From Agrobacterium arsenijevicii (lineage in GTDB: Bacteria > Pseudomonadota > Alphaproteobacteria > Rhizobiales > Rhizobiaceae), in assembly GCA_000949895.1 (NCBI GenBank), contig JWIT01000031.1, positions 1 through 38,705 on the forward strand: a DNA stretch of 38,705 nucleotides, written 5' to 3'. This document shows, piece by piece, positions 31,393 through 38,705 of the stretch. Made by a program: the position numbers and the translations under genes. Under the pieces are notes generated by a model. It saw only the letters and a program-made list of their open reading frames with translations. It was not told where the DNA came from and made no database searches. How positions within the stretch are numbered: position 1 is the stretch's first letter; each line of letters starts with the position of its first letter.

Positions 31393-32301
31393 TTGAACAG
31401 TCTTATCGAGCGTGTCGCAGCGCTTCAGAGTGCCACCCCCGTTCTTATTGCGCTTTACGATTCCGATGACCGGTTGCGGCATGCCAATCCGTCGTTTCGG
31501 GAAAGCTTTCAGCTTGCTGCCGATGATTTTTCGACCTGGGCGGATATCATGCGCATGAACCACCGTCTGCGCACAGGCGTTGTGGTCAGAAACAATGATT
31601 TCGAGGGATGGCTCCTGTCGGCGCAGTCAAGGCGCGGCAAGCTGCCGTACCGTGCCTTTGAGATGGACATGTATGACGGTCGCTGGTTCTGGATGACGGA
31701 GACGGTGCAGCAGGATGGCTGGATGCTGTGTGTCGCAAGTGATGTCACCGAGCTGCGTCAGGGATACAGAACCCTCCGGCAGGACCGGGATCTGGCGGTG
31801 CGCGCCTCGCAGACGGACGAATTGACGGGAACGGCGAACCGGCGTTTCGTTTTCGCGAAACTGGCATTGCAGGTGGAGCGGGTCGGCAAGGGGCTCGAAG
31901 CGCCCTTTTGCCTTTGCACGCTCGATATCGATTTTTTCAAGCAGATCAACGATCGTTTCGGCCACAAGTGCGGAGATGCGGTTCTGCGCGATTTTGTCGG
32001 CATCGCCCATTCCGTCATTCGGCGGGTTGATTGTTTCGGCAGGATCGGCGGTGAGGAGTTCATGCTCATACTACCGCGCAGTTCGGTTGCCGAAGGCCGG
32101 GAGATCGTCGAGCGGCTGCTGCAAAGGGTGCGTGTTTCCAGACCTCTCTCCGAGTTCCCGGATTTTTCCTACAGCTGTTCGGCCGGAATGACGGCCTATC
32201 GGCTGGCGGAAAGCGCCGACGATGTTTTCATGCGTGCCGATCAGGCCCTCTATGCGGCCAAGGAGAAAGGTCGAGACCGGCTTCTGGCCGTGACGGTTTA
32301 G
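31393..32301 (+). CDS. PAS-GGDEF diguanylate cyclase
   Basis: This cytoplasmic enzyme is expected to make cyclic di-GMP from two GTP; 302 residues with no membrane segment. It starts at TTG 31393, supported by AGGAG at 31379-31383 with 9 nt spacing; no ATG serves the full PAS domain. An N-terminal PAS domain (about 12-120) is followed by a short helix and the GGDEF domain (about 140-300). The active site reads GGEEF at 219-223, a functional form. Five residues before it is RRVD (210-213), an intact RxxD inhibitory site, so product inhibition is likely. Its TAG stop overlaps the stop of the opposing aminotransferase gene by 3 bp. Confidence 0.92.
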   Translation: MNSLIERVAALQSATPVLIALYDSDDRLRHANPSFRESFQLAADDFSTWADIMRMNHRLRTGVVVRNNDFEGWLLSAQSRRGKLPYRAFEMDMYDGRWFWMTETVQQDGWMLCVASDVTELRQGYRTLRQDRDLAVRASQTDELTGTANRRFVFAKLALQVERVGKGLEAPFCLCTLDIDFFKQINDRFGHKCGDAVLRDFVGIAHSVIRRVDCFGRIGGEEFMLILPRSSVAEGREIVERLLQRVRVSRPLSEFPDFSYSCSAGMTAYRLAESADDVFMRADQALYAAKEKGRDRLLAVTV

Positions 32302-32933
32302 ATCAGCTCCGCCGCAATCAACCCATGCAGCGAATTGCCGACGAACAGCCGCCGGCCGGCAATATCCTGTGGCTTCAGCGCCTGCCCGCGCGCCTTTCGT
32401 TCACGAATGAGATCGGCACGCAGGACGCCTGGCAGAATGCCGCTGTCGAGCGGCGGCGTCAGCAATTGCCCATCCGGCATTTCGACGAAAATGCTGGTTG
32501 ACGATCCCTCGCACAATTCGCCGCGTTCGTTGAGCAGGAGAACCTCGTCCGCATCCGCAGCTGAAAATTCGGCGCGGGCAGCATCATAGGGCTCCCGGCG
32601 CGACGACTTGTGGCGATAGAAAGTATCCGTGGAGTCGAGCGTGGTCTCTTTTGCAATGCGGACCCGCCAGATCGCGTCTTCCTGCAACGGCCGGAAGTCG
32701 ACCGTTTCGATGTCGATCTCGCCCTTGTAGTTCATCACCAGTTTGACGCAGAGCGGGTTTTCGCCACCCACCTTCTTCTCCAGCGCCTGAACAGCATTGA
32801 CGGGAGCGCGGAAACCCAGCGCATCGGCGGAGCGCAATAGCCGGCGCATATGCTGGTCGATGCGCTGAAAGCCCGACTGTGGCTCCCAGCGCAGAGTTTC
32901 TCTCAAGGTCAGATCGGCGGGTTTGCGTTTCAT
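32298..32933 (-). CDS. Class IV aminotransferase family protein (aminodeoxychorismate lyase-like)
   Basis: This is a PLP enzyme of fold type IV, 211 residues, shorter than typical branched-chain aminotransferases or PabC (about 270). It keeps the PLP Lys 109 in YRHKSSRREPYD and the cofactor blocks VLLLNERGELCEGSSTSIFVE and LPGVLRADLI. The N-terminal part is reduced, beginning DLTLRETLRWEPQSGFQRIDQHMRRL. It could act as 4-amino-4-deoxychorismate lyase in folate synthesis, but the substrate cannot be settled from sequence. It lies 53 bp downstream of pepF on the same strand and is probably co-transcribed. Its stop overlaps that of the diguanylate cyclase gene. Confidence 0.85.
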   Translation of the reverse strand: MKRKPADLTLRETLRWEPQSGFQRIDQHMRRLLRSADALGFRAPVNAVQALEKKVGGENPLCVKLVMNYKGEIDIETVDFRPLQEDAIWRVRIAKETTLDSTDTFYRHKSSRREPYDAARAEFSAADADEVLLLNERGELCEGSSTSIFVEMPDGQLLTPPLDSGILPGVLRADLIRERKARGQALKPQDIAGRRLFVGNSLHGLIAAELI

Positions 32934-32986
32934 TGCCTTTGCTCGTCGTCTGTACTCATGGTCGGTGTCTTCGCCGGCAGGAGCGA

Positions 32987-34837
32987 TTAGGCCTGCTTGT
33001 TATCCAGCGCTTCCAGCTCGTCGATCAGTCCTTCGATCATAGCAAGACCCTTGTCCCAGAAGGAAGGGTCTGTCGCATCAAGGCCGAAGGGTTTCAGAAG
33101 CTCCGAATGGTGCTTGGTGCCGCCCGCTTTCAAAAGCTCGAAATATTTCTCCTGAAAGCCCGTCTCAGCCTTCTGGTAAACTGCATAAAGCGAGTTCACC
33201 AGGCAGTCGCCGAAGGCATAGGCATAAACATAGAAGGGCGAATGGATGAAATGGGGGATGTAGGTCCACCAGGTCTCATACCCTTCAGAAATCCGGATCG
33301 CCGGGCCGAGGCTTTCGGCCTGAATGGAAAGCCACAATTCGCCGATCTGTTCAGAGGTGAGTTCGCCCTGCTTGCGGGCGGTGTGCAGCTTGCGCTCGAA
33401 TTCGTAGAAAGCGATCTGGCGCACGACCGTGTTGATCATGTCCTCGACCTTGCGGGCGAGCATGGCCTTGCGCTCCCTCACATCCTTCGTGTCGTCAAGC
33501 AATTTGCGGAAGGTCAGCATTTCACCGAAGACGGAGGCAGTTTCGGCAAGGGTCAGCGGCGTGGCGCACATCAATGCACCCTGTCCACCGGCCAGCACCT
33601 GGTGCACGCCGTGGCCAAGCTCATGGGCAAGCGTCATCACGTCGCGCGGTTTGCCGAGATAATTGACGAGCACATAAGGATGGGCCGAAGGGACGGTTGG
33701 ATGCGCGAATGCGCCCGGCGCCTTGCCGGGACGGGCGGGGGCGTCGATCCATTCTTCGTCGAAGAAGCGGCGGGCGATATCAGCCATCTCAGGCGCGAAA
33801 TCGCCATAGGCGGAAAGCACGGTGTCCTTTGCCTCATCCCATGGAATGATCGTGTTCGACGTATCGGGAAGCGGCGCGTTGCGATCCCAATAGTCCATCT
33901 GTTCCATGCCGAGCCATTTTGCCTTCATGGCGTAATAACGATGCGAAAGGCGCGGATAGGCGTTTTTCACGGCGGCAGCCAGCGCGTCCACGACCTCGCG
34001 CTCGACACGGTTGGCCAGATGGCGGCTGTCGGCAATGTCCTCGAATTTGCGCCAGCGGTCGGAAATATCCTTGTCCTTGGCGAGCGTGTTGGTGATGAGG
34101 GTAAAGACCCGCAGATTGTTCCTGAAGGTGGCGCTGAGCGCCTGCGCCGCCTTTTTGCGGGTTTCCGGCTCCGGCTCCTGCAGCATGTTGAGCGTTACTT
34201 CCAGCGAAAGGCTTGCGCCGTCTATGTCGAAACGCAGATCGGCCATTGTCTCGTCGAACAGACGGTTGAAGGCGGCCGCACTCGTCATCGATTTTTCGAG
34301 GAAAAGCTGCTCCAGCTGGTCGTCGAGCTGGTGCGGCTTGTCCTTGCGCAAATCCACCAGCCAGGGCCTGTAGTGCCCGGCTGCGGCATCGTTTGCCATG
34401 CAGGCGTCCATCACCGCATCGTCGATACGGTTGAGTTCCAGCGTGAAGAACAGCAGATGCGCGGAGATATCAGTCAGTTTCGCCTGGGCGTCACCGTAAA
34501 GCTTGCCGTTTGCCGGGTTGGACGTATCGGAAAAATAAGTCAGCCCGGCAAAGGAACCGATGCGGCCGATAAGATCGTCCAGCGCTTCATATTCCCTGAG
34601 GGCGGCACCGATACCCTGGTTTCCCGTCGCCTTTGCCGCGGCCTCAAGTTTGCCCTTCCATTTATCCTCGAAAGCCGCCGCCATTGCCGCTGCCTTCTCG
34701 ATATCGCCCTTGTATTCCGGCGAATCGCCCGAGGGATAGAGGTCCGAGAGTTTCCAGCCGGGCAGGTCGCCAAGCACGGGGCCGGAGGTTTCGGCAAGGG
34801 AAAACACGGGTTGGTGGGTGAGGCGGTTGAGGGTCAT
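32987..34837 (-). CDS. pepF: Oligoendopeptidase F, M3 family zinc peptidase
   Basis: This cytoplasmic zinc endopeptidase cleaves oligopeptides; 616 residues from ATG 34837, near the family length of 600. The frame extends to 34921, but AGAAGGA lies 8 nt before ATG 34837 and the extra residues look non-coding. The catalytic motif HELGH has His 405, Glu 406 and His 409, and the third ligand is expected in the LAETASVFGE region about 25-30 residues later. The N-terminal PepF domain (about 100-190) and the stretch FIHSPFYVYAYAFGDCLVNSLY near the C-terminus are also typical. It is the first gene of a pair with the class IV aminotransferase and is divergent from the NtrC-type regulator. Confidence 0.95.
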   Translation of the reverse strand: MTLNRLTHQPVFSLAETSGPVLGDLPGWKLSDLYPSGDSPEYKGDIEKAAAMAAAFEDKWKGKLEAAAKATGNQGIGAALREYEALDDLIGRIGSFAGLTYFSDTSNPANGKLYGDAQAKLTDISAHLLFFTLELNRIDDAVMDACMANDAAAGHYRPWLVDLRKDKPHQLDDQLEQLFLEKSMTSAAAFNRLFDETMADLRFDIDGASLSLEVTLNMLQEPEPETRKKAAQALSATFRNNLRVFTLITNTLAKDKDISDRWRKFEDIADSRHLANRVEREVVDALAAAVKNAYPRLSHRYYAMKAKWLGMEQMDYWDRNAPLPDTSNTIIPWDEAKDTVLSAYGDFAPEMADIARRFFDEEWIDAPARPGKAPGAFAHPTVPSAHPYVLVNYLGKPRDVMTLAHELGHGVHQVLAGGQGALMCATPLTLAETASVFGEMLTFRKLLDDTKDVRERKAMLARKVEDMINTVVRQIAFYEFERKLHTARKQGELTSEQIGELWLSIQAESLGPAIRISEGYETWWTYIPHFIHSPFYVYAYAFGDCLVNSLYAVYQKAETGFQEKYFELLKAGGTKHHSELLKPFGLDATDPSFWDKGLAMIEGLIDELEALDNKQA

Positions 34838-35006
34838 CGGACGTGTCCTTCTGGTTATGCCTGCGAAGCACATGGAGCCTTTGTTTCCCGCGCCAATGGA
34901 TAAAATGCAAGCAAATCTCAAAACTGGATGTTCAAGTCTCCCGTGTCAGAGTGCGTCACAAGGGACCGCATGATGCAGGTCCATAAACCGGAAACCGGAG
35001 CCAAAA

Positions 35007-36551
35007 ATGACCGCGCATGTTCTCGTGATAGACGATGATCCCGTCCAGCGCCGCCTGCTCAAAAATGCGGTGGAACGTTATGGGCACCTGGCCTTGCTTG
35101 CAGAAAACGGCAGGGCGGGGCTGGAATTGCTCAAGCAATATAGCGGCGAGATCAATGTTGTCGTCCTCGACCTCATGATGCCGGAAATGGACGGCCTCGC
35201 CTTCCTGAAAGCCGTTGGCGAACTCGGCACCGATGTCCCCGTTATCGTCCAGACGGGACAGGGCGGCATCGATACCGTCGTACAGGCCATGCGCGCCGGT
35301 GCCTTTGATTTTGTCGTCAAACCGGTTTCGCCGGAACGGATCGGCGCGGCCATCTCCAACGCCCTCAAGCTCGACAGGAGAGAGGCAAAGGCCCGCACGG
35401 GCAGGCGCGGACGGAGCAATGCAGTGAATTTTACCGATATCGTTTCCGCAAGCCCGGCCATGCTGCGGGTCATAGAACTGGCGCAGCGCGCCGCCCAGTC
35501 AAGCATTCCCGTGGTGCTGGAAGGCGAATCGGGTGTGGGCAAGGAAATGGTTGCCCGTGCCATCCAGTCGGCTGGCGACAGGGCGAACAAGCCGTTCATA
35601 ACAGTCAATTGCGGCGCTATCCCGCATAATCTCGTGGAAAGCATTCTCTTCGGTCACGAGAAGGGCGCTTTCACCGGTGCGACGGAAAAGCACATCGGCA
35701 AGTTCATGGAAGCGGATGGCGGAACGCTGTTCCTCGATGAAATCGGCGACCTGCCGCTCGACGTACAGGTGAAGCTGCTGCGGGCCGTTCAGCAGGGTGA
35801 AATCGAGACCGTCGGTTCGTCACGCGTCCAGAAGGTGAATGTCCGGCTGATTTCCGCCACCAACAAGAACCTGATCGAAGAGGTGAAGGAAGGCCGCTTC
35901 CGCGAGGACCTTTATTATCGCCTCAACGTTTTTCCGATCACCATTCCGGCGCTGCGCCGTCGCAAGGAGGATATTCCCCATCTGGCGCGGGTTTTCGCAG
36001 AGCGTTTTTCGGCGGAACAGAAATTGCCCAATCCCGTCGGCCTCGATGCCAGCGCACTGGCGCTGCTGACAGCCTATGATTGGCCCGGCAACATCCGTCA
36101 GCTTGAAAACGCGGTCTTCCGCGCCGTCGTGCTGTCGCAGGGCGAGGAACTGGCCGATTCCGATTTTCCGCAGATCGCGCTGCAACTGCCGGAATTCGCA
36201 GGCGGGGACGATGCGGGTGATTCCATCCGGTCGCCGTCCGGATCGTCGCTGAAACTCGCCGCCTATTCGCCTCCGCCTCCGCTTGCCGAAAGTCACGCCG
36301 TTCTGGATGACGCGACGGATATTTCCACCACGATTTACCGGGGTGGAAACCTGATCTCCAGCATGGACGACTCAGGCAATATTCGGAAACTGGCGGAGAT
36401 CGAAGAGGAGCTTATCCGATTCGCCCTTCGTTTCTATCGCGGGCAGATGAGCCAGGTTGCAAGGAAACTCGGCATCGGCCGTTCGACGCTTTATCGCAAG
36501 CTGAAGGATTATGGCATCGATCCGGATGATCCGCTGCGGGATGCAGCCTGA
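35007..36551 (+). CDS. NtrC-family sigma-54-dependent response regulator (orphan)
   Basis: This transcription activator of 514 residues works with sigma-54 RNA polymerase. The receiver domain (about 4-120) has Asp 9-11, phospho-acceptor Asp 55 in VVVLDLMMPEMDG and Lys in FVVKPVS. The AAA+ domain (about 148-385) has Walker A GESGVGKE (Lys 179), the sigma-54 loop GAFTGA at 220-225, Walker B TLFLDEIGD, and the arginine-finger region RFREDLYYRLNVFPI. A Ser/Pro-rich linker of about 65 residues leads to a Fis-type helix-turn-helix (about 468-510, MSQVARKLGIGRSTLYRKL). No kinase gene is adjacent, so its partner is elsewhere. GGAG at about 34998 supports the start. Confidence 0.95.
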   Translation: MTAHVLVIDDDPVQRRLLKNAVERYGHLALLAENGRAGLELLKQYSGEINVVVLDLMMPEMDGLAFLKAVGELGTDVPVIVQTGQGGIDTVVQAMRAGAFDFVVKPVSPERIGAAISNALKLDRREAKARTGRRGRSNAVNFTDIVSASPAMLRVIELAQRAAQSSIPVVLEGESGVGKEMVARAIQSAGDRANKPFITVNCGAIPHNLVESILFGHEKGAFTGATEKHIGKFMEADGGTLFLDEIGDLPLDVQVKLLRAVQQGEIETVGSSRVQKVNVRLISATNKNLIEEVKEGRFREDLYYRLNVFPITIPALRRRKEDIPHLARVFAERFSAEQKLPNPVGLDASALALLTAYDWPGNIRQLENAVFRAVVLSQGEELADSDFPQIALQLPEFAGGDDAGDSIRSPSGSSLKLAAYSPPPPLAESHAVLDDATDISTTIYRGGNLISSMDDSGNIRKLAEIEEELIRFALRFYRGQMSQVARKLGIGRSTLYRKLKDYGIDPDDPLRDAA

Positions 36552-36630
36552 CGGCGCAAACCGCGTATTCGACGGCAGATAGCAAGATTCGTTAACTTCT
36601 GAGCAAGGATATCCGCTTACCGTCTATAAA

Positions 36631-36692
36631 CCTCTTGTTAGTGGCTGATTCACTATGTAGAGGAAGGTTGCATGTGTGTGGCAATTTTGCCA
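36631..36692. promoter_or_regulatory. Interrupted inverted repeats before the DUF882 gene
   Basis: In the 176-bp gap after the regulator gene, CCTCT-TGT-TAGTG (36631-36643) and CACTA-TGT-AGAGG (36651-36663) form a symmetric stem with a 3+3 internal loop. A second hairpin TGGCAA-TT-TTGCCA lies at 36679-36692. They could be regulator sites or leader structures for the DUF882 gene. No T run is present, so a terminator of the preceding gene is unlikely. Confidence 0.4.
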
Positions 36693-36727
36693 TCGTGTCA
36701 CCGTATTTGACGTTCATTTGAGGCAAT

Positions 36728-38635
36728 GTGACATTAATTGTCTTCCAGGCGGGGATCGAATTGCCATATCTGCATCGAAATATCGCGCTGTCGACTAAGA
36801 TCGCGCGCGGCTTGATCAAGGATATTTGCACGAAGCTGTCGGCACGCGCTGTCACCTTTGCCTGCCTGATGCTCGCCGCAATGCCTTTTGCTGGTGTTTC
36901 GGCGACGGAAGCCTTTGCCGAAACGCGCAGCCTGAAACTGTATTATATCCACACACGCGAGAAGGCGGTCATAACCTTTAAGCGCAACGGAAAATACGAT
37001 CAGAAAGGCCTGCAGGAGCTGAACCGTTTCCTGCGTGACTGGCGTCGCAACCAGCCGACGCGGATGGATCCGCGCCTTTTCGATCTTGTCTGGGAAGTTT
37101 ATCGCCGCAGTGGCGCGACCGATTATATCAATGTCGTGTCGGCCTTCCGCTCGCCGGAGACCAACGGCCTGTTGCGGACGCGCACCAAGGGTGTGGCGGA
37201 AAAAAGCCAGCATATGCTCGGCAAGGCCATGGATTTTTACATTCCGGGCGTGAAGCTTGCCACCCTGCGCGAAATCGGCATGCAGATGCAGATCGGCGGC
37301 GTCGGGTTCTACCCTACCTCCGGTTCTCCCTTCGTGCACATGGATGTCGGCGGCGTTCGCGCCTGGCCGCGCATGAGCCGCCAGGAACTCGTTCGTATCT
37401 TCCCGAAGGGCAATACGCTGCATGTTCCTTCCGACGGCAACCCGCTTCCCGGTTATGAGCAGGCGCTGGCCGATTACAAGAAACGCGTCAACTCCTCTTC
37501 CGTTCAGGTTGCTTCCAGCGCCGGTGCCGGCCCCGCCTCTTCCGGTGGCGGCGGCAAACGCAAGACGCTGTTGCAGGCGCTCTTTGGTGGAGGCGATGAG
37601 GATGAAGATCCCGATAGCATCGCAACGCCGGCACCGGCTGAGCGTCCGGCTGTCGCGCGGCCGGCAACTCCGCCGCCCGCAGCGCCTGAGCCAGAACAGC
37701 CGATCGCCGTCGCGTCCGCACAGCCTCTTCCCGGTGTGAATGCTGCGCCGCTGCCGATCGCTCGTCCTGCATTCGGCAATCAGCCTCCGGCCAATACCGG
37801 CCTTGCGACTGCCCTTTATTCTCCGGCTCGCAACGCTGCGCAGGATGCTCTGCAGGCTGCGACAACACCGACGCCGACCTCCGCTCCGGCCGAGCGCCAG
37901 CAATTTGCAGATCTGGCTGAGGTATCCGTGCCTGTGCCGACGCTGCTTGGGCGACGTGGCATGAAAGGCGATGCGGAAGGATCGATCCTGACGGCATCCG
38001 CTGATGGCTCGACGCCTGTGGCGACGGGTGAACTTGCCTCAATTCCGGTTCCCGCCAACCGTCCAGCCGTGGCGGAAGCCCTGCTGGCGGCGGCCAATGC
38101 CGATCCGGAAGGCGATGAAGATCTCGCCGAAGCGCGGAAGGATACGCTTTCGCCGACGGTGGTTGCTGCTCTGGAACAAAGTGGCCAGGCCGCCCGTTCG
38201 CAGATCCAGTCCGCTGTCGTGCCGACAGCTGCGCCGTTCCCGGCCGCCGTCAACCACAAAGTTACGGTCGCACCTGCCGAAACGGCGAAGGCTGAGCCAC
38301 AGCCAGGTTTCGGTGACGCCTTCGATCTGAAGCCCTCCATCAATGGTGGCCTTACCGCCGGCTTGCCGACCAAGGGTTCGCGCCCGAGCAGGCAGGATGC
38401 CGCCGTTTCCCATCAGGCCATGGTCGGCGGTGGTCGTCTGACGCAGGATTTGATCTCGGATTGGGCGCTCAACCAGAACAAGGGCACGACCGGCCGCTCT
38501 GTGAAGGCGCCACGCGTTGTCGCCAATCGTATGCTCAGCCACGACATGTCGGCTTCCGCCACGTCGGCAAGCTTTAAGCCGGGTGCAGCTGCGATCGAAT
38601 CCAGCCGCTTCAGCACACCGGTGAAGATGCACTGA
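36728..38635 (+). CDS. DUF882 (YcbK/MepK-like, M15 family) murein peptidase with long Ala/Pro-rich tail
   Basis: This is an exported protein with a zinc-peptidase domain of the type that cleaves peptidoglycan cross-links; 635 residues from GTG 36728. TTG 36761, with GGCGGGGA just upstream, is an equally good start and would give MPYLHRNIA. An internal signal/anchor (TFACLMLAAMPFAGV, cleavage near AFA-ET) is followed by the DUF882 domain to about residue 235. Zinc ligands are present: SQHMLGKAMD (His 162, Asp 169) and FVHMD (His 204, Asp 206), numbered from GTG. The remaining 390 residues are Ala, Pro and Ser rich, with repeated PVPANRPAV/PAERP-like words, ending KPGAAAIESSRFSTPVKMH. The tail is much longer than in E. 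coli YcbK (about 180 residues). Confidence 0.85.
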   Translation: MTLIVFQAGIELPYLHRNIALSTKIARGLIKDICTKLSARAVTFACLMLAAMPFAGVSATEAFAETRSLKLYYIHTREKAVITFKRNGKYDQKGLQELNRFLRDWRRNQPTRMDPRLFDLVWEVYRRSGATDYINVVSAFRSPETNGLLRTRTKGVAEKSQHMLGKAMDFYIPGVKLATLREIGMQMQIGGVGFYPTSGSPFVHMDVGGVRAWPRMSRQELVRIFPKGNTLHVPSDGNPLPGYEQALADYKKRVNSSSVQVASSAGAGPASSGGGGKRKTLLQALFGGGDEDEDPDSIATPAPAERPAVARPATPPPAAPEPEQPIAVASAQPLPGVNAAPLPIARPAFGNQPPANTGLATALYSPARNAAQDALQAATTPTPTSAPAERQQFADLAEVSVPVPTLLGRRGMKGDAEGSILTASADGSTPVATGELASIPVPANRPAVAEALLAAANADPEGDEDLAEARKDTLSPTVVAALEQSGQAARSQIQSAVVPTAAPFPAAVNHKVTVAPAETAKAEPQPGFGDAFDLKPSINGGLTAGLPTKGSRPSRQDAAVSHQAMVGGGRLTQDLISDWALNQNKGTTGRSVKAPRVVANRMLSHDMSASATSASFKPGAAAIESSRFSTPVKMH

Positions 38636-38653
38636 GCCCCGCTTTTTTAACGC

Positions 38654-38704
38654 GGCCGAAAGGCCAACAAAAAACCCGCCGTCACCGGCGGGGTTTTTTT
38701 TTCT
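38654..38704 (+). terminator. Strong terminator after the DUF882 gene
   Basis: CCCGCCG (38675-38681) and CGGCGGG (38686-38692) form a 7-bp GC stem with loop TCAC, followed by nine T residues. A smaller hairpin GGCC-GAAA-GGCC (38654-38665) lies just before it. The gene stop is at 38635. Confidence 0.9.
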
Positions 38705-38705
38705 T

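Noticed and set aside
32879..34903. Long plus-strand frame opposite pepF
   Set aside because: It is antisense to PepF with its HELGH site and family blocks; a shadow frame.
1..38705. Search for CRISPR arrays, tRNA/rRNA genes, insertion sequences, phage genes and toxin-antitoxin pairs
   Set aside because: None was seen by eye; coding frames account for nearly all of the window and all recognised genes are typical chromosomal functions. A tRNAscan or Rfam scan was not possible here.

Overview
The window is ordinary, gene-dense, GC-rich alphaproteobacterial backbone. The gene set (homospermidine synthase, a Brucella Omp10-like lipoprotein, KpsF/KdsD, a gltB/small ORF/gltD order, and a RIME-like intergenic palindrome pair) points to the Rhizobiaceae, most likely the Agrobacterium/Rhizobium group. 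That placement rests on family recognition, not on a database search. I see no rRNA, tRNA, CRISPR array, insertion sequence or prophage gene.

Layout. 1-6792 (+): the kdp potassium-uptake operon, with the 3' end of kdpA, a 54-codon single-span membrane ORF where kdpF would lie, kdpB, kdpC, a strong hairpin, then kdpD and kdpE. 6829-7881 (-): a threonine-aldolase family enzyme converging on kdpE. 8255-14637 (+): glutamate synthase gltB and gltD with a 42-codon membrane ORF between them, closed by a strong terminator. 14751-16777 (-): a two-component pair, regulator first, overlapping by 4 bp. 16977-19497 (-): a lytic transglycosylase followed by a DUF459 SGNH-hydrolase-like protein. 19693-20580 (+): galU, converging on an outer-membrane beta-barrel gene (20641-22113, -). 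22515-23955 (+): a PAS-only protein and arabinose-5-phosphate isomerase. 23959-26572 (-): hemH, an SPFH protein and NfeD.

26573-26928 holds a RIME-like palindromic element and a terminator. 26929-29457 (-): a periplasmic 5'-nucleotidase with a C-terminal LysM domain, then the Omp10-like lipoprotein. 29606-31051 (-): homospermidine synthase. 31393-32301 (+): a PAS-GGDEF diguanylate cyclase whose stop overlaps the stop of a class IV aminotransferase (32298-32933, -), which lies downstream of oligoendopeptidase F (32987-34837, -). 35007-36551 (+): an orphan NtrC-type regulator. 36728-38635 (+): a DUF882 (M15-like) murein peptidase with a long Ala/Pro-rich tail and a strong terminator at the window end.

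How it fits together: potassium uptake and nitrogen assimilation sit on the left. The middle and right are rich in envelope functions: murein lysis, UDP-glucose, the Kdo precursor, an outer-membrane barrel and lipoprotein, and LysM and DUF882 proteins. I found no clear new multi-gene system. The most interesting unexplained items are the two small membrane ORFs inside kdp and glt, the LysM-nucleotidase fusion, a 35-codon ORF with an exact 18-bp tandem duplication, and several strong dyads at operon junctions and promoters.
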